Shown: positions 15,896-25,717 of the stretch, piece by piece
Position numbering within the stretch: the first letter of the stretch is position 1
Layout of the letters: every line of letters starts with the position of its first letter
Assembly (NCBI RefSeq): GCF_001655005.1
Contig: NZ_LXET01000047.1
Coordinates: forward strand, 1-64,000
DNA length: 64,000 bases
Direction: 5' to 3'
Source of the DNA: Hafnia paralvei ATCC 29927
GTDB lineage: Bacteria; Pseudomonadota; Gammaproteobacteria; Enterobacterales; Enterobacteriaceae
Program-made: the position numbers and the translations under genes
The notes under the pieces: generated by a model
What the model saw: only the letters and a program-made list of their open reading frames with translations
Database searches by the model: none
Told to the model about the DNA's origin: nothing

Positions 15896-17047
15896 CTATC
15901 CAAGAAGCCCTATATAGCCATGAATCCCCATATATATCCCAACGACCGCGATCAGAGCGCTAGAAAAATAGGGCGCTTTTTGCGCTAATCGGTTAAACCC
16001 GCGCCATCGTTTTTGTGCCTCTCTAACACCAACCGCCGCGCCCACACCGACAGTGACTAACGTCAGCGCCAAGCCAATACTAAAACAAACAACCAGTGTT
16101 GCGCCTAAGGTTAATGCTTTTAATTGGATGCAGATAAGAAGAATAGTAATTGCCGCAGGGCAAGGCATTAATCCACCGGTAAGGCCAAATAATAAAATTT
16201 GCCAGTTAGTTACTTTATTACTTGTGAAGCGTTTTTTAATATCGTTTGCATGAGCCAGCGCATGAGCATCTTGATACTCTTTAGAGTCTTTATTTAAACC
16301 TTTGAATTGATGGTCATGGTCATGGTCATGGTCATGGTCATGGTCATGGTCATGGTCATGGTCATGGTCATGGTCATGGAAATAAGTTTGATATTCTCTA
16401 ATATCTCCTGCAATGCCTAGCTTTAATATGACTGAAAATCCATGTGGTTCTGGAATTTCACTTTCTGACTCAGCCCATCCATTTTTATGAGTAAATCGAT
16501 ATATTTCTTGCTCACCATTTCCTCTATCAACGATCGCTGAAATATTCTCAGCAAAGTCAGCATGTCCTGTTATTTGCTTAAATCTAAAACGGGCAACGTG
16601 GTTTTCTTCATGGATGGACAGCTCCACCTCCCCATTATTGGTATTTATTTGTTGCGCTTCATTATGCGTATGATTGTCATCAGCATGCATCTTTTCAAGC
16701 CAATTTCGTTCTCCTCGCCATGTTCGCCAAAACATCCAAAATGCAGTACCTAAAATAATCGCGCCAGACAGTAACTGTAGCCACGGTTCAACCGCTTGTG
16801 CCGTAAATTTCTGGCTGACATACATTCCACCAAAAGCAATGAGCCATACAATAGCCGTGTGGGAGAACGTGGCAGCCAACCCCAACATGACTGCCTGCCG
16901 AACAGTGCCTTTTATCGCGATGATAAACGCTGCCATCATTGTTTTTGAATGGCCTGGCTCCAAACCATGTAAAGCGCCAAGCAAGATGGCACTCGGTATA
17001 AAAAACCAAGCATTCCCTTGTTGAAATAGAGTAGTAAATTCGTTCAT
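15896..17047 (-). CDS. rcnA: Nickel/cobalt efflux protein RcnA
   Basis: A 383-residue NicO/RcnA-family inner-membrane exporter. It has six or so membrane segments, the HGLEPGHSKTMM motif in TM1 (about residues 26-37) and the GLTGGLMPCPAA motif (about residue 294). A long His-rich cytoplasmic loop (about residues 118-270) includes HADDNHTHNE and an (HD)11 run near residues 223-245. E. coli RcnA is shorter (about 274 aa), so the loop is expanded. It is divergent from rcnR with two operators between. It exports Ni2+ and Co2+, which matters in a cell that also makes cobalamin. Confidence 0.92.
   Translation of the reverse strand: MNEFTTLFQQGNAWFFIPSAILLGALHGLEPGHSKTMMAAFIIAIKGTVRQAVMLGLAATFSHTAIVWLIAFGGMYVSQKFTAQAVEPWLQLLSGAIILGTAFWMFWRTWRGERNWLEKMHADDNHTHNEAQQINTNNGEVELSIHEENHVARFRFKQITGHADFAENISAIVDRGNGEQEIYRFTHKNGWAESESEIPEPHGFSVILKLGIAGDIREYQTYFHDHDHDHDHDHDHDHDHDHDHDHQFKGLNKDSKEYQDAHALAHANDIKKRFTSNKVTNWQILLFGLTGGLMPCPAAITILLICIQLKALTLGATLVVCFSIGLALTLVTVGVGAAVGVREAQKRWRGFNRLAQKAPYFSSALIAVVGIYMGIHGYIGLLG
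16311..16379 (+). repeat. Hexanucleotide tandem repeat encoding (His-Asp)n in rcnA
   Basis: Eleven perfect copies of TGGTCA plus a partial copy (CATGAC on the coding strand) encode eleven HD dipeptides. The unit is six bases, so slippage adds or removes HD pairs without a frameshift. Confidence 0.97.
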
Positions 17048-17083
17048 GAGAATAATTCTTAATATGATAGAGAACCGGAATTC

Positions 17084-17118
17084 TACTCCCCCCCAGTATA
17101 AAATACTACCCCCCAGTA
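17084..17118. promoter_or_regulatory. Two RcnR operators between rcnA and rcnR
   Basis: TACTCCCCCCCAGTA (17084-17098) and TACTACCCCCCAGTA (17104-17118) match the known RcnR half structure TACT-G6-N-AGTA read on the minus strand. Centres are 20 bases apart, about two helical turns, placing two tetramers on one face. Confidence 0.9.
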
Positions 17119-17167
17119 TCTGGTGAGTGCTATATTTAACCCATAAAGATGTAACAAAGGTGTTAAC

Positions 17168-17440
17168 ATGTCACATACCATTCGAGATAAGAAAAAACTA
17201 AAAGCGCGAACAAACAAGCTTCAGGGGCAAATTGCAGCGCTGAATAAAATGCTTGATGAACCTCATGAATGCTCCGCAGTTTTACAACAAATTGCGGCAA
17301 TTCGAGGCGCTGTGAATGGCTTGATGCGAGAAGTGATTAAAGGTCATCTCACTGAACATATTGTCCACCAAGATTCAGAAAGTAAAAGAGAAGAAGATCT
17401 GAGCGTGGTACTGCAGGTATTAGACTCTTACATAAAATAG
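17168..17440 (+). CDS. rcnR: Ni/Co-responsive repressor RcnR
   Basis: A 90-residue CsoR/RcnR-family repressor. The metal ligands known for E. coli RcnR are all present at the same numbers: His3, Cys35, His60 and His64. It is all alpha-helical and tetrameric in the family. Apo-RcnR binds the G-tract operators just upstream; Ni2+ or Co2+ releases it and turns on rcnA (established knowledge). An AAAGG ribosome-binding site precedes the ATG. A bidirectional terminator follows. Confidence 0.95.
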   Translation: MSHTIRDKKKLKARTNKLQGQIAALNKMLDEPHECSAVLQQIAAIRGAVNGLMREVIKGHLTEHIVHQDSESKREEDLSVVLQVLDSYIK

Positions 17441-17458
17441 AGACTGTTTTTTATTAAG

Positions 17459-17483
17459 AAAAAAGGGGCCGAAGCCCCTTTTT
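17459..17483. terminator. Bidirectional terminator between rcnR and the giant autotransporter
   Basis: The stem AAAAAGGGGC / GCCCCTTTTT with a CGAA loop works in both directions and lies between two convergent genes. Confidence 0.88.
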
Positions 17484-17497
17484 CAGTTTCTATATGA

Positions 17498-20400
17498 TTA
17501 GAAATTATATTTTACGCCAATCATTGCAGCACTGTCGTTGTAGCCTTTATCCCCCACCTGTACGCCAATATTGCCCCACAGGTTAAGACGTGGATTTAGC
17601 TGCCCTTCAACACCAACTTTAACTTCGCCCAGATTGCGTGCGCCATCTTGTTTAACGGCAACCCCATTCATCGTAGCCGTGAAATCTCTAGTATTGTGGA
17701 TCCAGTTGGCCTCAATAAACGGCTGGAATTCACGTCCTTTCCCCTCATCAACTGCATGGTGCCCTTTGAGATACGTTCTTACGCCCAGTCGAGTCATTAG
17801 GTTGCCGTCGCCATCGCTACTCACGCGAGTACCATTAGATTCGGTATGGTTTTTCGCTTTAACACCCATCCAAACGGCCTGTGCCTGCGGCTGAACGTAC
17901 CAAGTATTCGTGCTACCAAGACTGCCTTTAAACTCATTAAGCTTAATGGTCTGCCCCACTTCTACCGATGCAGTGATTCCGCGTGACTTATACGATTCAG
18001 AGGCAATTTGTTCACCGTTAACATGGTTGTTAAACCAGCTATATTGCAACCAGCTATCAACGTAGGTACCTGTTTTCTCGGCGTCATTGGCATACCACGT
18101 ACCGTAGATACCAGTACTGTAGCCATCAACCGAACCTTTCGAACTATAGCCACTGATGTTGGAGTGCGTGTTGCTGTGGTTATTACCGTAGCCTGCCATC
18201 ACACCTAAGTGCCAGCGATCTAGCCCATCGGTACTCCACTGTGCAATATCGCCGCCCATCTGCATCACATAACGGTTGCTTTGAGTTTTTAACTGGCCAG
18301 CAGCGTCGCGGAAGTTATTATGTCCACCGACCTGACGCATCCACATACTGGTTACTTTCTGCTCTCCGGTTAGCGCATCGATATACTGAGTTTCACCTAA
18401 GCGGTCATGTAAACGTGTCACGAACAGATTATTCGCCGCTGCAAGGTTAGCAATATAACTCCCACCTTCAGGACGCTCGGTATTTTCACCCGGCTCTGGA
18501 TTTGGGCCTGGATCAGGATTTTCACCATTTTGCTTACTGGTTAAATACCAATTTCCACTGCTATCCCCCTTACCACGCGCCAACGTGTAATCATAAGCGC
18601 CCGCCACGATGCGTCCTTCCTGATTGAACTCACCATTAGATGCCCCATCCACATGGATAAGTTCGATACCGTTTAGCGTCTGAGCCCCTGTGCCGCCGGC
18701 ATTGCTGACGCTGACTCCGGTTTTCCCAGACGTATCTCCAGTAACGACCAGCTTATCCGTAACCGAATTGTCGTCGCCAAGTGCGGTATTAAAGTGAATG
18801 TGCCCATCATTACCGGTGTAGTCACCTTTTACCAACAGCTGATTACCCGCGGTCGCATGTCCAGTATTATTACCGACCAGAACGGTTCCGCTGTTTACCA
18901 GATCTTTGCCAATGGTGAAAGTTTGGGTCTTACCATCAGTTTGAGTATCTGAGCCAATCTGTAGCAAGCCTTGGTTATCTATATTGCCAGCGACACCACC
19001 AAATCCAGAGAGCTTCGCCCCCTCGTGAATATTGACCTGCTGGCTGGCAAGCGTCATTGGCGCATTCTCATTGCCAAGAATCAGACCGCCCTGCTGGATG
19101 TCAGTTTTTCCGGTATAGGCTACGTTTTCATTAAGGGTCACGCTGCCACTACCCTGTTTGATAAGCGAACCACTGCCGGTCACGTTGTTAGCCAATGCCC
19201 AATCGGACTGAGTATTCAGTACCAGTTCGCCTTCATCTTTTATATCGGCCGTCCCCAAATGCTGTGCAGAACCCGCCGTCAATTGAGACGTAGAATCAAT
19301 AGTGAATGTGCCCGCGAATTTACTGTTGTCACCCGCAAGAACCACGTGACTATCTTTCAAAGCTACAGCACCGTTATCGCTGATATTGTTATAGAGAACG
19401 CCATCCGCCTTATTCAGCAACAGCTCACCTTTATCTACAATATCGCCGATACCCAGACCCAGAGTGTTATTCAGCTCAGCTAAAGCCCCCTGCTCAATCG
19501 TGGTCGTCGCAGAGAGATTCGCATTGGCGCCATTCACCGTTAACGTGTCAGCGGCAACAACCAATTCTCCGCTACCCGCTAACTCACCCGAAGAAATTCC
19601 ACCGTGGCTTAACGTTAATTTACCGCCGTTGATGTTCAGCAAAGAGCCCGCATCCGTAGCCAGTTTGCCCACCGTCTGGCTATGACCATTCATATCCAGT
19701 ACGGTATCCAACGCTAACTTGAGTTCACTGGTCAATCCCAGAACGTTGTCGTTCAGCATCAAGAGGTTACCGCTACGAACATCGGTGACGCCGGTATAGT
19801 CGTTATCCATGTTAGATAAAGAGACCGTCTCACCTTTTTGACTATCTAATGCTAAATCGCCGCTGCCTGTGACTTTGGCACTCAAATCTGCAGCATTGCC
19901 CGTTTTGCCATTCGCATCGAGCACCAATGCATCATTGCCACTTCCTAACAGTTCAACCTGAGTGAGACCGTAGTTCACATAAAGACCATCGTTATTTTCA
20001 CCGCTGGTCAGGCGATAGTCATAAGTGCCTTTGGCGACAGTGGTTCCATCCTGAACAATATCTAACGTCACACCATCTGAAATGACGTTACCGCTGGCGT
20101 CATGCAGCTCTAAATTACCGCCACTGCCTTGAACCGCCGCATCAGAATCAGCCAGCTTAATCAGGCTTCCAGTATCATCTTGTTCGAGAAGGGAAACATG
20201 TGTATTTGGTAAAGGACGATCGTTGCTCACGCTGCCTGCATCGACTTGAACAACACCTTTGCCCAACAGATCCATGTTATCGGTGGTATGAATAGTCCCT
20301 GCGGCCTCTGTCACGCCAGGTGTCACACCATCAAACTTCACTGTACCGCCGTTAAACGCCAGCCCACCGATAGTTTGCTGCCCAGCGCCAACATGGGTAA

Positions 20401-23400
20401 TGCTACCGTTGTCCGCACGCAGCGTGGCATTGGTTAAAGCCTGAGTATTAAGCCCATCCAGCTCAAAACGAGTATTCCCCATGGCAAACGTCCCTGCGAA
20501 GCCATCGGCAGCGTTGTTGGACGTGAATTCAAACGAGTTACCCGTGGTATCAACCGTCATCAATCCATTGCCAGATAAGTGGCTATTAAAAGCAACGCTA
20601 GCGCTATTTTTAACGGCTAAAGTACTCGTAGAATCAATGGAATAGCCCGTTGAAACACTATCATCACGGCTATCGCCTAGCGCCAGCAGCACGTTATCTA
20701 GGGTGAAAGTCGAACCGTTAGTGAGGTCGATATGCTCCATTCCGGTAATGGCATCGGCGCGATTTAACACATAGCTGGAATTATCCAGTTTCAAGACATC
20801 CTCGCCTTGCCCACCATTAAGAGATGTAAACAGGTTGGTTTCACTCTCTTGAACATCTTTAAGTAAGAACAGATCGCTACCACTACCCGTGGTGAAATCA
20901 GTTCCCGTACTGCCTGACTCCAACGTCACAACGTTATTACCAGTAAGAAGATTGACCTGCCCAATGATGTTCCCACCATTAGCATTGGTGAACTGCACAC
21001 CTGAGCCGCTGGTCGTTTCGACGGCTTTCTGTGAGGCATTGAGTGCCAAAATATCACCACGGTTCACGAATTCGCTTACGCTACCGTTGTTAATATCAAC
21101 CACCGCATCCGTCGTCGACTTAGAGGTAAGTTTTCCTGACTGTTCAACCTTTTGTGTTGAACCTTTGACTATCAGCGCTGCGCCTCCCGCAGCATCGAGT
21201 ACATTAACGCTCACGCCGGTTTTCAGGTCAGAAGAAGCATTGGTCACAATCCCCTTTCCTCCAGCCTGCTGAACATTAATCACCAAATCTTTTGAGTCGG
21301 ACATATCCAGTGTTTGATCGGTCTGCGAGCCATCAATGTTTTCAAACAGGATACCGGTACCGCTGCCGGTGACATTAATCGTACCGGAGTTGGTTTGAGC
21401 CATAGAGGCTCCAGTGTGAACACCAATACCGCTACCGACGTTGATCGTCGTATCTTTAAGCTGAATACCGACGATATCGGCTTTGTTTTCAATAGCACTA
21501 CCACTGCCGGTATCGCTCATGGTTATGGTGGCACCGTCTACCGTTAAGCCTTTCGCACCGGTATCTAATAAAATACCGTGAGCCGAACCCGCAGCCTGCG
21601 TAATACCATTACCGTTTAGCGCCAATGTGGCGTCTTTCCCGACTAAATAGGCGGCAGTACCATCCGTTGCAGTGACCGTTCCAGTATTGGTGACTTCAGA
21701 ACTGGCCCCCTGAATATTCACCGCGACACCATTAACTACAATAGTAGACCGGTTATCCAAAATACCGCCGTCAACCAATACTCCCGTGCTATTCGCCTCG
21801 GTGAAGTCGATGCTTCCCTCATGGATCAACTTGCCACCGTTACGCGCAATATAGCCAAATGCCCCATCAGCAGTATTTGCTGTTTCCAAATTGGCATAGC
21901 TGGTCAGAACGGAATTACCTTTTTTAGCGGCATTCTCAGAACCATCCAACTCATAGTAATTACCGTCCACAATGCCCGCAGTAGTATCTTTGCCCGCCAC
22001 TTTTACAATCACGGCGTCCGCAGTAATTTCTCCCGTGGCACCGCCTTCAATTCGGATCCCTGTGGCTCCCTCTCCGGTAACGCTAAGTGCTAATTTGCCT
22101 GAGCTGAATTGACTCCCCGCACCAGTAGTGCGAATGATGGTCGCATTATCGCCAGAGGCATTAAGTTGCGCAGCACTATTACCAGAGCCGTCAAAGGAGG
22201 CGCCTCCGTCAACTCGGTAGAGTGTTGAGTCTTGCGTTGACACATCTTGCACACTGCTAGCATCGTTTTTTATTTTTGAGCCGGCACCGAAAATATAGTA
22301 ACCCGTTTGGTTAGTACCGCCGTTGAACGTCACAACACCATTTTGAGTGACATCAATCTCACCTTTATCTCTAGCATGAACGCCGATGGCGCCATCACCG
22401 GTAAGATTCACTTTACCGGATAAGATCGCTAATGCTTTTTCACCCTGAGCGTAAATACCATAGTTGGCGTAATGTGTTACTGGGTCGAGGCCACCATTAA
22501 CATTGATCGTCCCTGAATTTGTAATTTGCCCATTCGCTAACACCTTAATCCCAGTACTATTCAACCCATTCATATCAATAGTGCCACTATTGATTACTTT
22601 GTTAGCATTGGTGCCTTCGCGAACAAGAATCCCTGTATTACTAGAGACAGACTCTCCAGATACCGCGCCATTAAGTTGGATAGTACCCTGCTGATTTAAC
22701 GTTGCTGAGCCACCAACATCAATAGCAGTCGCATTCTGAACCTTAGAACCAATGATAATTTCTGAATTAGTTTTTCCGTTATAAGTACCATTACCATAGA
22801 GATGCACGCCTATTGATGATTGCTTTATGGCCAAATCATCAGTGCTATCAGATGGCGTCCGTTGCGCCATACGGCCAATGTATAACGTACCTTCATTATT
22901 AAATGTGGTGTTTTGCTGAGTGACCACACCAATATTAGAACCGTCACCCAAAATGCTGCTTGCTTCATTGCTAGCCGCAATATTAATCGCGCCATAGTTA
23001 TTTAACGTAGCAGAGGAGCCGAGCAATACTCCGGTATTGCCATAGTAGTTACCTCTTGCGGCAACATTAATCACGCCAGTGTTATTGTTGTTAACTACCG
23101 ACGCGCCGTTCGCTAAGATTGCGGTATGGGTGCCATTCGCCACTCCTGCAGCTCCGCCCTGAAAGAAGTCTGCCATTTCAGGGTTTGTACCTGCATCGAT
23201 CACGCCATTGTTTTCAACAAAGGATGTACTGCGGGCTGCTATAACATAAGCACCACGGAAAGTATTTCCCGCCGTCCCCAAGGTGCCATTGTTGGTTAAT
23301 TTAGCCCCATTCTCCAGATTAACAACGGTGGCATCAGAGCCGACTAGCTGGATGTTAGCGTCAGCGCCAATGTTAATATTAGAACCAGCACCTTCAGCAT

Positions 23401-24457
23401 GGAGATAAGACACGACGTCTCGATTGACAGTCGCTCTTACTGCATCGTCAGAAGCAATATTATCTGTATTAACGACAATCCCATGTAATGTTTGATCTCT
23501 GGCCTTGTTCAATTCAGCAGAATATTCAGCCTCAGTTAACTGAATTTTACCGTCTTGTAGGGCTTTAATTAAAGCATCGTTATAGGCTTTAAACTCATCA
23601 ATGTTAGTAATATTTTGTGGGCCAATCACACTATCAAAAGAGCCAACAAAGTCTGCTGTCGTCATCCAAGCAACAGGGTTACTGGAATCTCGGATGTTAT
23701 TATCATTATTACCGAGCTGAACAACGGTCTTCGACAGATAGTTAAGTTGACCCCCATCTGTCACATGAAATGCTGAAGAATTATTCTTAGTTTTGGAAGA
23801 ACTTTTCAAAATAACGTTGAATTGGTTTTCTGCAGCTCCGACCCAGTTTCCTGTGGTTTTACCAACATTGACGTCTAGAGACGCGCCAGAACCAATCTGG
23901 TAAAAGTTTCTATCGACATATTGACCATCTTTTCCCACTGGGGTTGAGATTGTTATACGAAAATCTGCAGCAGGCTCCGTTTGAATATCGTTATTATCAT
24001 AGACTTTCATCGTCACCGTGTTGCCAGTCACAGGATCTATGTAGTTAATCGATTTAGTCTGTGAACCAATTCTAAAAATATCATGGTCAACCCATTGGGC
24101 ACTATCGCCTGTGATCAAGCCATCAGCTTTAGCTTGTCCCAATGTCGTCCACTTGGATCCACTTTCTCCCTTTTGGATACCCGCAAAACTCCCTGTTAAA
24201 TTACTTGAGCCAACAATAACCTCTTCAAAAGGGTCTGTAGGTTTAAAATCATGAACAGTAATATCCGCAGCCTGAGCATAGCCCGATATTGCCATCAGCA
24301 AAGAAGTTGATAGCAGGGAAATTTTAAATTGATTTTTAGGAGCATTCTCATTCATTTTTATTGTAGAATCAGTCTTAAGTTTTCCACGTGCTAGCTCCGA
24401 CACAACGACAAAGCACTGTAAGCTATGATTCCAAATAACTTTAAAAATTTTATTCAC
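17498..24457 (-). CDS. Giant autotransporter, 2319 aa, with ESPR signal
   Basis: A type Va autotransporter. The extended signal peptide region begins MNKIFKVIWN and leads to a hydrophobic core ending ISGYAQAA (about residue 63). The passenger (about 64-1970) is a long beta-helix rich in N, G, T and S with turns such as NSGTINVNG, VTNTGTVTA and GSGSVTLNENVAYTGKTDI; the last type is the autotransporter-associated repeat. A Pro-rich linker (about 1975-1998) precedes the junction helix (NLAAANNLFVTRLHDRLGE) and a pertactin-type barrel ending VKYNF. The start is GTG with AAAGG upstream. It is predicted to be a surface adhesin. The mature passenger is free of Cys-rich domains. Confidence 0.92.
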   Translation of the reverse strand: MNKIFKVIWNHSLQCFVVVSELARGKLKTDSTIKMNENAPKNQFKISLLSTSLLMAISGYAQAADITVHDFKPTDPFEEVIVGSSNLTGSFAGIQKGESGSKWTTLGQAKADGLITGDSAQWVDHDIFRIGSQTKSINYIDPVTGNTVTMKVYDNNDIQTEPAADFRITISTPVGKDGQYVDRNFYQIGSGASLDVNVGKTTGNWVGAAENQFNVILKSSSKTKNNSSAFHVTDGGQLNYLSKTVVQLGNNDNNIRDSSNPVAWMTTADFVGSFDSVIGPQNITNIDEFKAYNDALIKALQDGKIQLTEAEYSAELNKARDQTLHGIVVNTDNIASDDAVRATVNRDVVSYLHAEGAGSNINIGADANIQLVGSDATVVNLENGAKLTNNGTLGTAGNTFRGAYVIAARSTSFVENNGVIDAGTNPEMADFFQGGAAGVANGTHTAILANGASVVNNNNTGVINVAARGNYYGNTGVLLGSSATLNNYGAINIAASNEASSILGDGSNIGVVTQQNTTFNNEGTLYIGRMAQRTPSDSTDDLAIKQSSIGVHLYGNGTYNGKTNSEIIIGSKVQNATAIDVGGSATLNQQGTIQLNGAVSGESVSSNTGILVREGTNANKVINSGTIDMNGLNSTGIKVLANGQITNSGTINVNGGLDPVTHYANYGIYAQGEKALAILSGKVNLTGDGAIGVHARDKGEIDVTQNGVVTFNGGTNQTGYYIFGAGSKIKNDASSVQDVSTQDSTLYRVDGGASFDGSGNSAAQLNASGDNATIIRTTGAGSQFSSGKLALSVTGEGATGIRIEGGATGEITADAVIVKVAGKDTTAGIVDGNYYELDGSENAAKKGNSVLTSYANLETANTADGAFGYIARNGGKLIHEGSIDFTEANSTGVLVDGGILDNRSTIVVNGVAVNIQGASSEVTNTGTVTATDGTAAYLVGKDATLALNGNGITQAAGSAHGILLDTGAKGLTVDGATITMSDTGSGSAIENKADIVGIQLKDTTINVGSGIGVHTGASMAQTNSGTINVTGSGTGILFENIDGSQTDQTLDMSDSKDLVINVQQAGGKGIVTNASSDLKTGVSVNVLDAAGGAALIVKGSTQKVEQSGKLTSKSTTDAVVDINNGSVSEFVNRGDILALNASQKAVETTSGSGVQFTNANGGNIIGQVNLLTGNNVVTLESGSTGTDFTTGSGSDLFLLKDVQESETNLFTSLNGGQGEDVLKLDNSSYVLNRADAITGMEHIDLTNGSTFTLDNVLLALGDSRDDSVSTGYSIDSTSTLAVKNSASVAFNSHLSGNGLMTVDTTGNSFEFTSNNAADGFAGTFAMGNTRFELDGLNTQALTNATLRADNGSITHVGAGQQTIGGLAFNGGTVKFDGVTPGVTEAAGTIHTTDNMDLLGKGVVQVDAGSVSNDRPLPNTHVSLLEQDDTGSLIKLADSDAAVQGSGGNLELHDASGNVISDGVTLDIVQDGTTVAKGTYDYRLTSGENNDGLYVNYGLTQVELLGSGNDALVLDANGKTGNAADLSAKVTGSGDLALDSQKGETVSLSNMDNDYTGVTDVRSGNLLMLNDNVLGLTSELKLALDTVLDMNGHSQTVGKLATDAGSLLNINGGKLTLSHGGISSGELAGSGELVVAADTLTVNGANANLSATTTIEQGALAELNNTLGLGIGDIVDKGELLLNKADGVLYNNISDNGAVALKDSHVVLAGDNSKFAGTFTIDSTSQLTAGSAQHLGTADIKDEGELVLNTQSDWALANNVTGSGSLIKQGSGSVTLNENVAYTGKTDIQQGGLILGNENAPMTLASQQVNIHEGAKLSGFGGVAGNIDNQGLLQIGSDTQTDGKTQTFTIGKDLVNSGTVLVGNNTGHATAGNQLLVKGDYTGNDGHIHFNTALGDDNSVTDKLVVTGDTSGKTGVSVSNAGGTGAQTLNGIELIHVDGASNGEFNQEGRIVAGAYDYTLARGKGDSSGNWYLTSKQNGENPDPGPNPEPGENTERPEGGSYIANLAAANNLFVTRLHDRLGETQYIDALTGEQKVTSMWMRQVGGHNNFRDAAGQLKTQSNRYVMQMGGDIAQWSTDGLDRWHLGVMAGYGNNHSNTHSNISGYSSKGSVDGYSTGIYGTWYANDAEKTGTYVDSWLQYSWFNNHVNGEQIASESYKSRGITASVEVGQTIKLNEFKGSLGSTNTWYVQPQAQAVWMGVKAKNHTESNGTRVSSDGDGNLMTRLGVRTYLKGHHAVDEGKGREFQPFIEANWIHNTRDFTATMNGVAVKQDGARNLGEVKVGVEGQLNPRLNLWGNIGVQVGDKGYNDSAAMIGVKYNF

Positions 24458-24670
24458 TATAATATGCCTTTGTTAATATCAGCATGGCTCGAAAAGAATT
24501 GACTCCATATCTGAGTTTCGCTGATTGACAAACCTGGAATTGGAATTTTTTACGGCTGAAACGTAAAAAATTTATGAATGTCCTAAAGAAAACCTGAAAA
24601 AAGCCTGATGGCTGAATAGATATCGCATATCATGTATTAAGCATGAAATGGATTAGTTATAATTTAAACA

Positions 24671-25255
24671 TCAATGGTCTACCGAAATCGTCGAAAGGTA
24701 ACGATACAGCTGCACATTACTCCTAACACCAATTTTCCTCATGATGCTGCGTTTATAGCTGCTCACCGTTTTAATATTCTTATTAAGTAATGTAGCGATC
24801 ATGACTGAGCTAAGGCCTTTATTCATTAATAAAACAACCTTTTTCTCCTCTGGTGTTAATACCTTAAGCATCTTGCAATACAGGCATTGAGAAGGCCTTG
24901 CCTCATTCATGATTTTCTTATGGAGATTCATTACTTTTTTTATTTTATTCTCGATATCCGTAAAACTATCCGAGATAGTAAAAGTCGCCTCATTACCCAG
25001 ATGTCCTACATCGGATTTATCACTTAGCACTGTAACCACTGCGACATTATTGTTTGTCAGATGACAAGTACAATGACTTAATCCCTCAAATTTAGTACGA
25101 AAGTATAATGTGACGTCCTCGCAAGGATCGTCTAAATCATCAATCTCACTCTTTTTGATTGAGTCCTCACCATATATCCCCTCAACAACTGCATAAATGC
25201 CTTTCTTGGCATAATTATCTAAACCTTGGGTAACGACATTAACCATTTCATCCAC
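24671..25255 (-). CDS. LuxR-type regulator with CxxC motif
   Basis: A 194-residue protein. The C-terminal LuxR/FixJ helix-turn-helix (about residues 128-190) has LTPEEKKVVLLMNKGLSS and NKNIKTVSSYKRSIMRKIG. A CLYC pair lies just before it (about residues 120-123). The N-terminal half is not a receiver domain I recognise. It lies upstream of and in line with the giant autotransporter gene, so it may control it. The regulator at 34778 has the same CxxC-HTH layout. Confidence 0.75.
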   Translation of the reverse strand: MDEMVNVVTQGLDNYAKKGIYAVVEGIYGEDSIKKSEIDDLDDPCEDVTLYFRTKFEGLSHCTCHLTNNNVAVVTVLSDKSDVGHLGNEATFTISDSFTDIENKIKKVMNLHKKIMNEARPSQCLYCKMLKVLTPEEKKVVLLMNKGLSSVMIATLLNKNIKTVSSYKRSIMRKIGVRSNVQLYRYLSTISVDH

Positions 25256-25717
25256 CAGAAGTCACAGATACTGTGGGCTTAGGCTAAATCTCATTGGTAA
25301 TAAAAAACATTCCCAACATTAGTGAAAAAGCACCACAAAATCAGTTAAGATTATTCCTACAACAAAACAGCCTTCAATACTTTTGTGTGGTAATTATAAC
25401 CACCCGCCCACAACCTAGACAGATGAACCTATATTCATCGAAAAAATGATATTTTTGTCTGAAAATCATTTGTTTTTCATATTAAAAAGCCATTAAAAAA
25501 GCTAATATTGCAGCTATACTTCCAGCAAGATAATTACATAAAAATATATATATTCATTTATTCATAATTAGAGTTAATTTTTATAACGCCAAGATACACA
25601 CCTGTTAAATAAAATTATATTTTCACTCAACACTGTCGTTAGAAAAATCTCATGATTTGACCAAAAAATATATTATATGCATCATAAAAACCCCCTTGAT
25701 ATTTATGGTACTTAATA
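25256..25717. other. AT-rich divergent promoter region
   Basis: 460 bases, very AT-rich, between the divergent LuxR-type and ToxR-like regulators. No gene or clear operator repeat is visible. It must hold the promoters of both. Confidence 0.5.

Noticed and set aside
16311..16379. Tandem repeat considered as a CRISPR or phase-variation tract
   Set aside because: The unit is a perfect 6-base coding repeat with no spacers and keeps the frame, so it is neither CRISPR nor an on-off switch.
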